A stretch of 64,000 bases of DNA from Pisaster brevispinus (taxonomy: Eukaryota > Echinodermata > Asteroidea > Forcipulatida > Asteriidae): NCBI GenBank assembly GCA_023634235.1, contig JAMKCF010000013.1:10098296-10162295 (forward strand), written 5' to 3'. The stretch's first letter is position 1. Every line of letters starts with the position of its first letter. A program made the translations under genes and the position numbers. Shown here one piece after another: positions 30,830 through 43,500 of this stretch. Under the pieces are notes generated by a model, which ran no database searches, was not told the DNA's origin, and saw only the letters and a program-made list of their open reading frames with translations.

Positions 30830-33800
30830 ACTGTAGATGGAACCTGCCAGGTGAATGTTGTGCAAGAAACCGTGAGCAAACTATGTCAAGTTTCCATTGA
30901 GCAGCCAAAGCCTTGCAAGAGAGTTAAATCACTGCAAGTGAACATAAAATGCAAGAGGACTCACAGAGGTAAGAATTAGTACTGCTGTGTTTGCTAACAT
31001 TTACAAATTTGGTTCTTTGATTCAGTTTTTGTTTCTCAGCTAGATCGGTTCGTGAAAAATACATCCAGTCTCATTGCAGATGGTATGGTGAAAACTTTCA
31101 CTAAGCCATTTACGCAAAGCACTGCAAAAATAGGTTAAAATGTTACAGTCTGGCCTAAGCAATAATCGACTTTTTTCAGCTGTTTTTATTTAAAGATATA
31201 TTAAAATGTGATTGAGCAACAGGTGTATTCGAATATAAATTATATATATTTTTAATTTTTAATTATTTATATTTTAAAGCTGTCCAGTGTAATGTGAAAA
31301 AGAGTTCCACTCATGTACAATGTGAACTGGTCAAGCTGCCGCCACTGAAGCTGCTGGGAGCAGAGAGTTCCAGGGTACAGCCCCACCCATTTAAAGAAGC
31401 CCTACCCATATCTGATGAGGACACCAGTGAGGATGAGACCATGGCTGAAGATGAGGATTACCAACACAGTGCCAACAGTTCCGAAAGTTCATCGTGAGTT
31501 TTATTCCACATTTAAATCTAGGAAAGCAGACAATAAATAATATGTACATGTACACTGTATCATTGCCTTAATGTGCCAAGCTTCATAATCCCAGGAAAAC
31601 GATGAAAACATTTTTTTTTTAAAGCACAAACATTGATAACTCTACATCAATGTTTGTGCTTTTAATTAAGTACCCATTACAAGAAAAGTTTCCGTTGGAG
31701 GTTATCTTTTCTTTTAAAGAAAAAGCTTCATATTTTCTAAAGAATCAGTTTATGTATTTTTGAAAACTGTAAATCTTATTTCAGAGAAGCGGAGACAGAC
31801 AAACTGAAAGACCACCAGAAAAATAAATTTGTGGTATACAAGCAGCAGCTTCTGGAACTGTTCTTGCAATGCCCAAGGTGTCACAACCAGCGAGAAGAAA
31901 GGTGGACCGAGTTGTTGGGTCGCTAGTGGTAGTCTCCCACTGGTGCACTCACTGTGATTTCAAGCAGAAGTGGTGTAGTCAGCCTTACATTGGTGGGACA
32001 CCAGCTGGAAATATTCATTTATCTGCATCAATTCTAGCAGCAGGGGCGTCACCTGGGAAGGTGTTAAAGGATTTCCAGCACATGAACTTAACAGCAATCT
32101 CATACAAGACATTCATGACCCATCAGCGCCTGTTCATTCAACCCGCAATTGTTCAGGTTAGTGATACATGTACTTTACAGTTACAGTTGACACCAACTTA
32201 TAATGAGAGAATCAAGGAGAGAAATAATGTTTTATTTTTTTATATTCATTTATATTTGTTTTCTTTATACAAAGGTTTGGGAGGCGAGTTAGAAAGTTCT
32301 AGTACAGAAAACACATCAGTCTGAGGTAAGACCCGTCCTGGGAGGCGATGCTTGCTGTGACAGCATGGGGCACTGTGCGAAGTACAGTTCATACACCCTC
32401 ATGGACTTGACGAGCAACAAGGTGCTGGACATACAACTTGTTCAGGTTCGTGCAATGTGTTTATTGTCATATTGTACATAAATGTTTGTTTACGGTACAC
32501 ACAGTACTTAAGGCTTTTCCCCATTGTGCTTTGTGTCAAAAGATTTGAAATGCTCAAAACAGCCCTGTTGTAAACATCTAAGGACACTCAAGAAAACACC
32601 TCCTTTCCAAAATCCAAACCCAAAGTGTAAAGAAGGTGTATCTGTATCATTCTCCCGCTTGCAAACAATTTGTGTAGTTACACTTCAATTACATTTGCCC
32701 TCAGACAAATGAGGTAAACAATTCCAACGCTATGGAATTGGAAGGCCTGAAGCGAACAATGAAGTGGGTGAAGCACAGGAAACTGAAGCCACAAGCCCTC
32801 ATCACTGACATACATTTACAGGTGGCAAAATGGATTAGGGAACAGCTTGAACCAAAAGGCATCACCCACTACTATGATGTTTGGCATGTAGCTAAGGGTA
32901 AGTAGGTTGAATGTTCTACATTGCGAATGCTCAGGCTGCACATTTTCAAACTCGCCATTCTCTGCTATATCTCGTCCAGTTTGCCTTCCCTGTGTACTGT
33001 AAAGTACTACTGTATCATTGCTCATACATACTGGTCAGTCAGGTAATGAATTTTTATCAATCTTTGTCAGGCATTATGTCTGAACCACACTTGAGATGAA
33101 CTTACGTGGCAAGTTAGTCAGAAATTTACCTTGACATTTCCCTCAGATGCAGATTCAGTCATTTCAAGTTTGGGCAAAAACATATTTTTGTTGAAAGAGG
33201 AGTTGTTACAGAAACCTGTTTAATTTCTCATTTATTTATTTGTACACTTTTAACAGATATACTGGATTGCAACATCAACTCCCTCTGGTGATGGCGAATT
33301 GATGGTCTCCAAATTCAAGTCAATTGGGCGCCACATTGCCAACATCCACTCAAACCATGATGGGCCATTTCAATCATGTGCACATGAAACTATCACTACA
33401 GCTAGGCCAAAGAAATGGTTCACACCTGGTAAGTCACTGGGGAATATTGAACACTATTTTTAAGGATTTGATAAATAAAGAAACTATGGTGGGTTGTGGT
33501 GGAAGTTTGTAAAGCTACACTGTGACTAATGCCAAATTCAGTATCAAAACTGGGGGGGGGGTAACATGATCTTGGTATTGAAACATGTACATGTTGCTAA
33601 CTTGAAATTAGTATGAGCCCTCTTGTTTTTATACAGGCACCAAACCCTATGAGATGTTGCAGGAGAAAGTGTTCGAAAATAAACGGCAACAAAACGCAGT
33701 CTCAAAGCTTTCTCCTTTACATCAGACATCAAGTGTAGAGGGGTTTCATGCGCTACTGATCCACTTCCTGCCCAAGATGCTGGGCTTTACATACGAAGGA

Positions 33801-34801
33801 ATGCTATGCAGGTTTGTTGTTGACATATTTCCTATAGAAAGTTTATTGGGTGCAAGAGTATGTCAAACGCATCTTTCTTTTTTAACTATATCAACGTGTG
33901 GATTTTCTCAGTTCTTTCAAGTTACAGAAAAGGTATAATAAAATGGAAATCATTCAGTCATCTTGAATTATGTGATACTGGCTTAATTTAACATTTGTTT
34001 CAATTGTTTCATTTCTTTGTTCAGGCTTTACATATCAGCACTTCATTACAATGAAAATGCAGGGAGAGCACAAGCCAAGACGAAAGATGGAGAGCTCAGG
34101 TTCTCCAGTTGCTTCCCAAGAGCCAAGAGTGGTGATTTCAGTGTGAAGAGAGTTCCTCAAAACTGTACATATGGTAAGAACAATGTAATATATCTAATAG
34201 GCAATCCTCTTCATGGTTTCAAGCAGGAAAAGTATTTGGTAGGCAATCTGGCAGATTGTTTTACAAGAAAATGTTCATGTCCAAAATCACATTGCATACA
34301 AAAATTAAACAAGTGCATTCCGGGTGTGTTGTTCAATGGCATTGCTGATATTTTTTAAAACTTTGCAAAGCCATAAATTAAAGGACTTCCCTCTGTGCAT
34401 GCAAAATTGAAACGCTGCACAGAAATCCATATTCAAATGACTAAAAAGACAGTTTTTATCAAACTACATCCGAGTCACTGGTTTTAAATGCTTCACAAAC
34501 TTTGGAGGGGTCCATGTAGTATATGTCTGTGGCACCCCCCCCCCCCCCCCTATTTGGCACTTATACCTGTAGTGACACTTGACCCAAATTTCCCTTATCT
34601 TGTTCAGGTTATGTGGATCAAATCATGGAGGCAACAACTAGGGCATGCAGAAGCCAACAGAAAAACCTCAGGGAAAAAACCAGAAAGCTGAAACGGAAAC
34701 CACCACCTGTCTGCTCTACCATGGTACACCCTAAAAAAATCACCGCAATCCAGCAGCGTGTATCCAGGTTTTCAAAAGAAATGAACATTGCAAATCTGTG
34801 A
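30830..34801 (+). pseudogene. Kolobok-like transposase, multi-exon, decayed
   Basis: Inferred exons: 30830-30968, 31280-31493, 31785-32156, 32275-32445, 32705-32897, 33257-33428, 33637-33811, 34025-34173 and 34608-34801, with consensus splice sites. Family blocks seen: CTHCDFKQKW...GGTPAGNI, GGDACCDSMGHCAKY (Asp), ALITDIHLQVAKWI (Asp), HYYDVWHVAKG, KLSPLHQTSSVEGFHALLI (Glu), ALHYNENAGRAQAKT and CTYGYVD. Decay: a 1-nt frameshift at about 31885-31905, TAG at 32290-32292, and a missing exon between 32897 and 33257 (phases 1 and 0 do not match). The 5' end is uncertain. A 17-bp perfect hairpin lies in an intron at 31621-31662. Confidence 0.75.
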
Positions 34802-35421
34802 TCTTCACGATTTCTTTTTCTTACCAATTCTGTAATGTTACTTTAAGCTTCTTCCCAAATCTTGACTTTGAAACTAAAGAATATATTTTGGATGCCATGT
34901 ACAACAGGTTCTTTACTTTGTACCATCATTTATTTACATAAATCTCTCTGACAAGGTACAATTAAACGATATAGCAATATCTGTATCTTATAACTAACTC
35001 CAAAACAAAAGCAATTACGTAACAAGTAAGAGTAACAAGATTCTTAAATATTTAGACTTGTATTTGGTACATTTGCTGTTATGTGAGATAAATGGAAAAT
35101 GTAACTCAGAAAAAAAAGGTTCCGTGCTGTTGCTTTGGTTAACAAAAAATAAAACTTTCAAATTGGGATAACTCTTAAGTATTGCTTTGTGCCTCATACA
35201 TTTCCATAATTGCTCCCGTTTTTTGGCAATATCTACAAAACGCTGGCACCTTTTAAAATGTTCACGTGTTATTTATTAGTTTTGTGATATGTATCTACAA
35301 CTATAAAGGATCGAAACAAACGGTGGGTTCCATTTGCCGAACAGAATAGAGCGTACACTTAAAACTCATTATGGTTGGCAATAACTTGGCTGCAGTATGA
35401 ATGTCAAACTAGATCTAAACA
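34802..35421. other. Spacer between two convergent genes
   Basis: Non-coding AT-rich DNA between the 3' ends of the Kolobok-like gene and the ballast-domain gene. No terminal repeat was recognised. Confidence 0.55.
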
Positions 35422-36864
35422 TCAAGGGGGATATTTAAAACCTGTATAATTGCCATCAGTGTCTGGATAGGCATCCCTTACTTTCTGCATGATACAAGAT
35501 GGTAAGGCAACTCGATTTTGTCGTCCCAGGTAGCCCCAGCACCATCTAACAACTTGCCTGTACGCAGTGTGGCGAAACTTCCTGTGGAAGGTAAACAGTT
35601 TAGAAACTGTTAATAATTGTTATTTATTTATTTATTTGTTTTTATTATTATTATACATTTTTTACATTTGCTTTTTTGATTTGCAGTTTGGAAAAAAACA
35701 AATTACATTTATGTTTATATGCCGAGAACCTTGGTTTAAATTGTATCAGTTGTTGGAAAATGAAAATTTGCAAGATTAAATACAAAACGTGCAATTCGTA
35801 AATGTATAACATAGAAGAGATGGGGGTCATTATGAATTGGAATAATAACACACCTGGCCTCGTCACCTTCCATTGCCCGAGCCCCATATTGCTGCCTGTA
35901 TTGCAGATAGGCAGTTTGCAGTGTTGCTGGGTTGAGGCAGACTGCCTCAAACCAAGGATGGTCAGTGAAGCACCCTTCAGCCATGTCATCCGGGAAGTCA
36001 GTTTCACGCCATTTATACTCAAATTGCTGCACTTCTTTGCAGCACTTGCAGTTTTCCACATCTGGCATAATACTGCAATTGCCACAACTACACCTGGAAG
36101 AACAAATATGGGAAAATCTGATATTGAAAAAAATAAATAAAGAAGCCAACAAAACCTATCCTTAAATGTACGTGTAGAACTGAAAACAAAAGCAGACAGT
36201 GTAAACATTAACATGTATTGATCTTCTATGCCAGGCACATTCCAACCCCATTTTCATTTCTACAAACTTTATAAACCAAAGGAAATTTACAATGGAGACT
36301 TTAATAAAGCACCTTGGGAATGCCAACTTATTTGGTTTAATTTTGAAACCCGAATTCTGTCACATTCACACAATAGGCAACATAAACAATGGTGCGTAGG
36401 TGAAACCTGGCATCATACTCTCATCGAGTCCAGCCAGTATATGAGTGAAAGTGAAAGAAACGCCGTCCAACATGAACTTTAGTTTCGTGACGAAAAACAC
36501 AATGAAATTCAGCATTAATACAGACAATTGTGTGGATAAACATTCCCGAAACCCTCTGTCACTCATCATTAAAATTATTTACATGAAAGTGTGTAATAAC
36601 AAAGAGAGAAAAACGCATTTACCAGTCAGTGGTTTGCTGTCGATCCGCCTCCCCTGCTTCACCATCGGCGTCGACATTACGTTGCTGAACTTCTTCCTCC
36701 GTCAATTCCGGCTCAAATTGGTAGGGCTGAATTACATGACCTTCGTTGGAAACATCAACGTCGCTGTCTTCTTCGCACGAATATGACGAACAAGAAAAAT
36801 CGTCGCTTTCCTCGTCAACTGAATAAACCTCAACGCTGGAATTATTTTCACTCGTGTCTGACAT
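35422..36864 (-). CDS. Stand-alone P2X7 C-terminal (ballast) domain protein, 213 aa
   Basis: Inferred join of 36864-36623, 36093-35854 and 35581-35422 with donors CTG|GTAAAT and CCAG|GTGTGT, acceptors TTCCAG and CCACAG, and a stop at 35424-35422. Residues 1-80 are acidic and Ser-rich (SDTSENNSSVEVYS). Residues 81-213 match the cytosolic ballast region of P2X7: CSCGNCSIMP, CKCCKE, CFTDHPWFEAVCLN, YRQQYG, then AYRQVVRWCWGYLGR, PSCIMQKVR and DGNYTGFKYPP. The Cys/His set (82, 84, 87, 96, 98, 99, 122, 126, 133) fits the zinc-binding cluster of that fold. There is no channel domain. Its function is unknown. Its neighbours suggest it may travel with a transposon. Confidence 0.82.
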
Positions 36865-37729
36865 CTTGGAAACGCACTCTAACCTGGCTGAGACTGACCA
36901 CCAGCAGCCAGCCCGCGGCCGCCGGCGCATGCATGCAGCGGACCCCCTGCCCCGTGTGCCACAGCAAACAGCCGTTACGCATTGTGCGGGGAGAGGAGTA
37001 TGTAAGGTGACGTCACGATTCTCCAGATATTCTAAGGACACAATTTTTGCACCGACGGCTGTTTGTCCGATTTTGCCCGCGCCGAGGGTAAAGAGGAGTG
37101 GTGAAAACTGCATTTTTAAAACAAATTCTAAACATTCTACAATTCTGTCACAGTGTTGTTTTGGTATATATAGGCTTATTTAAGGATTTAAAACGTATTT
37201 TAAAGTAATTTTTCCTATCACGGCAGATCCTCTTTAAGTTTTTACTTGATGACCGTGTTTTCTTTCTTCATAGTATAGGCCAACTATATTAATTTATGTT
37301 TAGTTTAATAAGGATGTACATTTTTTTTCTGAAGATGTTGCCTATTCGTATGTGTATGGCGTGGGCTATGAACGATTTCCTGAAGACCTGTTCCATTAAC
37401 CACAGCGCCTTGCCTATGGCACCCTGAAAACAGCTGTGGCTTTAATCTGCACTGCGAATATTTAAACAAATTCAGATTGAGCCTAGTATTGATTTTATAT
37501 TCTTTTTTGTTTGTAACACGCCTTACCATTCATTGTAGCTATCATTGAAATCATGAGTTCACTAGGGAACTATTAATATTATTACAATTTCAATCCCCAT
37601 CCTCGATTGGGCGTGTTTTCCTCTTTGTCATATTACGTGTAGGCCTACTTCACAATAAACCCAAACATTCAACTATTGTTTTTTTAATTATACTTTGATA
37701 TAATTTGTTTTATTATATTTCTTTGTCAG
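36865..37729. other. Upstream region of the ballast gene; possible transposon end
   Basis: GC-rich to about 37010, then AT-rich. At 37221-37236 the sequence CGGCAGATCCTCTTTAA ends in TTTAA and could be the right terminus of a TTAA-type (Kolobok) element. The matching left end was not found, so this is only a candidate. Confidence 0.35.
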
Positions 37730-37867
37730 GCATTTTCCAAAAACTCCAGATGGAAGAACAGGGCCACATATATACTATTTTTGAGTTTACTGATATTTAA
37801 CTCTGCTGTAACGATTAATGGAGTCGTAGACAATGACAACGGATCCATATCATCACAGGAGGATTCG
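37730..37867 (+). other. Candidate 138-nt coding exon of unknown gene
   Basis: A strong acceptor (TTTCTTTGTCAG) and donor (TCG|GTAAGA) enclose an open phase 0-0 exon of 46 codons. It encodes a basic KNRAT segment, a hydrophobic ILFLSLLIFN run, then acidic VDNDNGSISSQEDS. It looks like a signal-anchor or signal-peptide segment. No partner exon was recognised. Confidence 0.35.
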
Positions 37868-38668
37868 GTAAGATTGAAATGTTATTGTAATTGTTGTTTT
37901 TCATTACGTGAATGACCCCAGCAGTTGATCCAAGTTTGCCTATGTATAATGTCATCTGTATTCACCGGTATGGGATGGAGCAGTTTTCAACACGATCTCG
38001 CTTATCTTATTGTGAGGTAACCAGGTGTGAACAGACAGTTTATTGAGCCACTGCCTGTAGGCTTATCTACTGTACACAATTCTAGGTTCTTGTTTATATT
38101 CTCAAGTGCCTCTAAAGCTATTATTGTACATGGAAATTTGAATCGTAAAAATGTGCCACATATTTATCAAGATGTTGATAAGAAACAGTCAGACTTCATC
38201 CATGTTTCTCAACATTTCCGTGATTTGCCATCAACAGCTGGTCCCAGCCAGTAGTCCCAGCCACAATGCAATTGTAGCCACCTGGAACACTCTATGCGGA
38301 AGTTTTCCGACATCTGCACTTATTTATGCAAAGTGCTATTTTGCATGCTTGACTTGACAAAGCCGAGAGTCCGATGGCAACTTTCCAATCACCTTTACTT
38401 TGTTTTATTTACTTTGGCATGTACTTTTGAATTTGCGTTTCCAACTACTTTCCGTAATGATTTAGGATTAGGTTCCTGTCAAATATAGGATTTGTTTTCC
38501 CCTAACTTCGGATTGTTCTTTGTTCAGATGAACGTTTTTTATTCGAGGCCATCCTTTTCTCACTTGGGCTGTCGTTTTGTGTTTTGTATTGTTCAAATTG
38601 TTCACTATCCAAAAGTTGACCAAACGTATAGTCCACCTGTATTGGTATATTTTAAGTAACGTAGCATG
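37868..38668. other. Non-coding DNA before the Tx1-like LINE
   Basis: No gene or repeat was recognised. 38470-38650 resembles the T/A-rich 3' end of other elements but could not be assigned. Confidence 0.4.
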
Positions 38669-38669
38669 G

Positions 38670-38711
<42 letters not shown>

Positions 38712-38712
38712 T

Positions 38713-38746
<34 letters not shown>
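38669..38746. repeat. (TCAA)n microsatellite, 5' flank of LINE
   Basis: About 19 TCAA units with one TTAA interruption. It directly abuts the 5' end of the LINE at about 38747. The same repeat resumes at the LINE's 3' end. Confidence 0.9.
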
Positions 38747-38945
38747 CCGGTGGTACGCTCGTACGTCGTGGCTGCTAAGATTGTGTATTTTTGAACGTCT
38801 TCGGACTTACTGTATGTATTGTAATTATTATTGTATTGTAATCAGGACTATCCTGGGGGATTTTTCTATCATTTTTAGTGTAGTTTTCCTTGCATTTATG
38901 GTTGTGGCAAGTGTGTGATCTCGCCCTCACTACCCCAACGGCACC

Positions 38946-40259
38946 ATGAGCCGGGGTGGGAGAGCCAGGGCATACCAGCCCAGAACCAACAATGGAACCT
39001 GGTATAACAATAGCCAAATGCATTCCAAAATGAGCCGCAACAATGGCATAGTTTTCGATGTGAGAGAGAATGTTCCGATCTCAACGTATGTCTATGAAAT
39101 GGCTAAAACCTTACCACCCGAGACGATCCTCTTTGCTTCCCGTATAGCAGGAAACCGTGTAGCCATGTATTTCAACGACAGAAAACACGCTGAAGAAGCG
39201 GTTACACAAGGTATGATTGTCAACAACTCTTTTATTTATATTTCACCTCTTGTACGTCAGACAACCCGATTAGTTTTTTCCAATGTGTACCCTGAAATTC
39301 CCGACCATATCCTTGAAGAAAACATCAGAGATTTTTGTAATATAGTTTCACCCATTAGATCCATACCCATCGGCATGAAAGAAAACTTGGCCCATGTTCT
39401 GTCCTTTTGCCGCCAGGTGCATGTATTCATAGAGCCAAATATCAATATCCCAGGCCATATTAACATTGCTTACGGAGGGGGGAACTACAGGGTCTTCCTA
39501 TCCACAGATTTTGTCAAATGTTTTGCCTGGGGGGAACATGGACACACACGGAAAAACTGCAAGAAACAGAAAACCCAAGCATCATGTGATACCGAAGATG
39601 ACGGATCTCAGGACGAAAACCCCATCAACCCCAAACCCATCTTCATGCACCGAAACAAATCTGACTCAAAACACCCACCGAAATCAGCTAGAAACCAACA
39701 CAACCAAACAAATGGCAATGAAGAACCCAGAGCTCAAGAAGAAGTAGGGGTACGACCCCCTCCTCACCCAAACCCAATTCCAAGCCCTCCCCAACCCCAT
39801 CCACACCTCGTCCCCCACCCCACCCCCCGAAACTCCCCAAGCCCCTCCCCACAAGCAAACCCCTCCCCCAATCCACACCCACCTGATCCACCCACTACTA
39901 AAGACCCAAAAGCTACAGACCAATCAACCCTTGTCTCCATTTGGGGTTCACCCCCTGGACCATCAAGGGCAACCTTCTCAGAACTCCTGACAAAGCGGAA
40001 AAAGAAGACCCCATCTCCACCCCGTCAAGGACTAACCAAACTCACCTCCAACCCTCCTCCGAACAAGATACTGAAACCTCCAACTGATAACCACACAAAC
40101 ACGCCCACTCTCACTCAAGCTCTTGATGGTGATGACGACAACGCCAGCGACGCGTCCCATCAACCTCAACCGCCACTCTCAGACACAACACAGGAGAGCG
40201 TTGAGATGAGTGACATTGACACGGACGACACGGCATCCATCATATCCGAAACTAACTAG
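38946..40259 (+). CDS. Tx1-like LINE ORF1 protein, 437 aa
   Basis: The start follows CGGCACC. Residues 1-200 form the conserved Tx1-type ORF1 core (FDVRENVPISTYVYEMAK, MYFNDRKHAEEAV, RQVHVFIEPN, YRVFLSTDFVK). A degenerate CCHC knuckle CFAWGEHGHTRKNC (about residues 191-204) follows, with Trp in place of the second Cys. Residues 240-340 are extremely Pro-rich. The frame ends at TAG 40257-40259, but the same frame stays open to the next ORF, and KQMTDFLKCVKARRRPDEVA there looks like the rest of the ORF1 C-terminus. Confidence 0.82.
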   Translation: MSRGGRARAYQPRTNNGTWYNNSQMHSKMSRNNGIVFDVRENVPISTYVYEMAKTLPPETILFASRIAGNRVAMYFNDRKHAEEAVTQGMIVNNSFIYISPLVRQTTRLVFSNVYPEIPDHILEENIRDFCNIVSPIRSIPIGMKENLAHVLSFCRQVHVFIEPNINIPGHINIAYGGGNYRVFLSTDFVKCFAWGEHGHTRKNCKKQKTQASCDTEDDGSQDENPINPKPIFMHRNKSDSKHPPKSARNQHNQTNGNEEPRAQEEVGVRPPPHPNPIPSPPQPHPHLVPHPTPRNSPSPSPQANPSPNPHPPDPPTTKDPKATDQSTLVSIWGSPPGPSRATFSELLTKRKKKTPSPPRQGLTKLTSNPPPNKILKPPTDNHTNTPTLTQALDGDDDNASDASHQPQPPLSDTTQESVEMSDIDTDDTASIISETN

Positions 40260-40534
40260 CAACCTAGTGAGTTGGATTACGAAGAAGGAGACTTGTCCAT
40301 CCCCACAGGCCCCCTCTCCCCAAAACAAATGACAGATTTTCTGAAGTGTGTAAAAGCCCGCAGAAGACCTGATGAAGTCGCCAAAAAATTCACTGGCGAC
40401 AATCCCGGGCTTGAAAAACAACTGAAACCCCTGCGTTACTCCCCCCTCCTAAACAGAAATATGCAAATGAGGGTTCGTAAACTTGTCAAAAGCCTAGACA
40501 CAGAAGGTGTGTCACGTCTGATACCAAATAGCCT

Positions 40535-43500
40535 GACAATTTTTTTTCTGCTCAGTTCGGCACTCTCTCTCGTAACAATAAACACGGGAGGATGCTCCAA
40601 TCCGACTCGTACTGCCTCTTTCCATGAGTTTGTTAAACAGACTTGTTTCAACCCTGACATAGTCTTCCTTCAAGAAGTCAATGATTTACCTACATCCTCA
40701 TCTGTGTGGAAACATTGGCAACGTCAAATCAATAGTACGCCGGGCAAAACGAGGGGATCAGGCGTGGCTACTCTTGTCTCTGTACTAAGTCATGCTGTTC
40801 TTTTTCAAAGTTACGCTCTATATACTGAAATTGAACATGATTGTAATATATATATCACCTGTATAATTTACTTGTTCCACAGGGAGACGCAGAGGCAGGA
40901 AGAATGCTGGAAGCTCTGGAACACCACTGCGCACAGCATGATCGAGGTGAAATAATTATAGGAGGTGATTTTAACTGTACCCACAATCCCTCTCTTGACC
41001 GCCTTGCAATCACTCACGAAAACGGCACAAATTAGCCTCTACCCTCTCAAATCTGGTCAACAAAAACACTCTTTGCGACATTTGGCGGGAACGCAATCCA
41101 GAACCAAGGAAATATACTTGGTTCCGCACTAACAACATAACTACTGGGACTATGTCGAAAGCGAGGCTTGATCGCATATACCTACCTTCCCATATTGCTC
41201 CCACAGTTTCCAAATGCAACATAATCCCATGCAGCCTGTCAGATCACAGTGCTGTCAGTGTTGTTTGTAAATCTAGCTCTCAGCGCCCCAAGGGAAGTGC
41301 TTATTGGCACTTTAACAACTCACTCCTTCAAGACGAACATTTTAAACAAATCATTTCCCAGTTTTGGACTAAATGGCAAAACAACCTTCCATCCTACCCT
41401 GATATTTGCACATGGTGGGACATGGGCAAAGCCCATATCAAAAACATCACCCAGACCTATGGAAAAAAAATGTGCGAATGATAAACGTGCTCTGATCCAA
41501 AAACTTCAGAATGATATAGACAACCTTCAATCCTCCCCCAATCTCACCCCAGATATGAAACAATTTCTTCTCAATCAGAGATGTGCACTGAACAAAATCT
41601 ACAAACAGGAAGCCCAAGGAGCCCTGGTTCGTTCTCGTTTTCAATTTGAAAGCGAGGGTGACTCGTGCTCCACTTTCTTTTTCAATCTGGAAAAACAAAA
41701 TTCTTCAGCCAAAACTCACCACGGAATGCGCTTAAACGACGGCATTGTCACAGAAGATCCAAGTGAAATACGCCAGCACATCCATTCCTTTTATAAAGAC
41801 CTCTATTCCCATGTTCCTACATCCCCAACTGCTCAAAATTACCTTCTCAAGAACATGCCCACCCTTGATCCTGCTGATTCTGAAACCTGTGATCAACCAA
41901 TTTCTATTGAAGAATTAGATCAAGCCGTCAAACAACTTAACAAAAACAAAACCCCTGGCCTTGATGGTCTTACCTGTGAATTTTACCAATGTTTCTGGCC
42001 AATTATGAAAAACGACATTTTTAAAGTCCTGCAGAAAAGCATTCACTCCCAATCCCTTCCTACATCCTGCAGGAGAGCTGTCATTACACTCCTGCCCAAA
42101 CAAGGGGACCTTCACGAAATCTCCAACTGGAGACCAGTTTCCCTCCTGAACACCGATTACAAAATACTTGCCAAAGCTTTAGCCAACAGGCTGAAAAATG
42201 TTATCGGCGACGTCGTTCACCTCGATCAATGTTATGCAGTTCCAGAGCGTTCCATTTATGACAACATCAATGTCATAAGAGACAGCATAATGTATGCCAA
42301 CCATTCCTACCTGTCTCTCGCCTTGTGCAACCTAGACCAAAAGAAGGCGTTCGATAGCATTGACCATGACTATTTATTCAAAACGATGCAAACGATGGGT
42401 TTCGGTGAACATTTTGTCTCCCTCATCCGTCTTCTATACACAGATGCTCAAAGCACAGTCAAAGTTCAATCTACGTTAACAGCCCCCTCCCCTTTGAGAG
42501 AGGTATTCGTCAAGGATGCCCCCTCTCAGGGCTGTTATATTCCATTGCTATCGAACCCCTTCTACATACCATCAGAAGTAATTTAAATAAACATGGTCTG
42601 ACACTACCAGGTTCCGATAGGGTCCTGACTGTTTCTGCATATGCAGATGACGTCACTGTATTTATTTCATCCAACAAAGGATTTCAAGTATTAAATGATA
42701 TTTACACCATTTACAGCAGGGCGTCATCATCATGTCTTAATCTGAACAAATGTAAAGGGTTGTGGGTCGGAGCGTGAATAGACAGACATGACCAACCACT
42801 CAATTTTCTCTGGAACAGCAAAGATGTTAGATTTCTTGGAGTCCATCTTGGAAACACAGAAACATCCAGACAAAAAAACTGGAAATTGTGCAAAGAAAAA
42901 CTAAATAACGCACTTTCGAGGTGGAGTGGTTTAGCAAGGACCATGTCTTTCAAAGGCAAAATTATCATAGCCAACCAGATAGCTGCATCTAAATTGCTGC
43001 ATTTCCTCGCTGTTCTCCCTCTACCAGAACAAGTTTTAGACGAACTCCAGGAAACTCTCATCAATTTTGTGTGGTCTCAAAACGCCACCTGCTCAACAGA
43101 AAAGTGCTGTTCCAGTCCCCAGAGAAAGGGGGACTAGGTCTTGTCTGTCTTAAATCCCGTGTTCTCACATATAGATTTTCTTTACTTCAGCGTTTGCTAT
43201 GTAAAACTAAACACCCTGCTTTTTATTTTGTTATTCACTACTGTCATATGTATCGTAATCTAGGGCACGATTTTCAGCTATTTTATACCAATCTTGAAAT
43301 GAAATACCTTACCAGCCTCCCAGTTTTCCAGGCAGAAATGCTCAAAGCTTGGATCACATCAAAAGCCATCACGAGCGTACCACACGAGTCTGTTAATTAT
43401 GTAGTGAACCTACCTATTAATAGTTCGTTCTTATGTTGTCATGGTAACAAAGATCTTCTCTCTGGTCGGCTCCTGTCATGTGGTGTTACACTAGTCCGAC

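Noticed and set aside
39684..39923. Gly/Trp-rich minus-strand frames inside LINE ORF1
   Set aside because: Antisense of the Pro-rich segment of ORF1.
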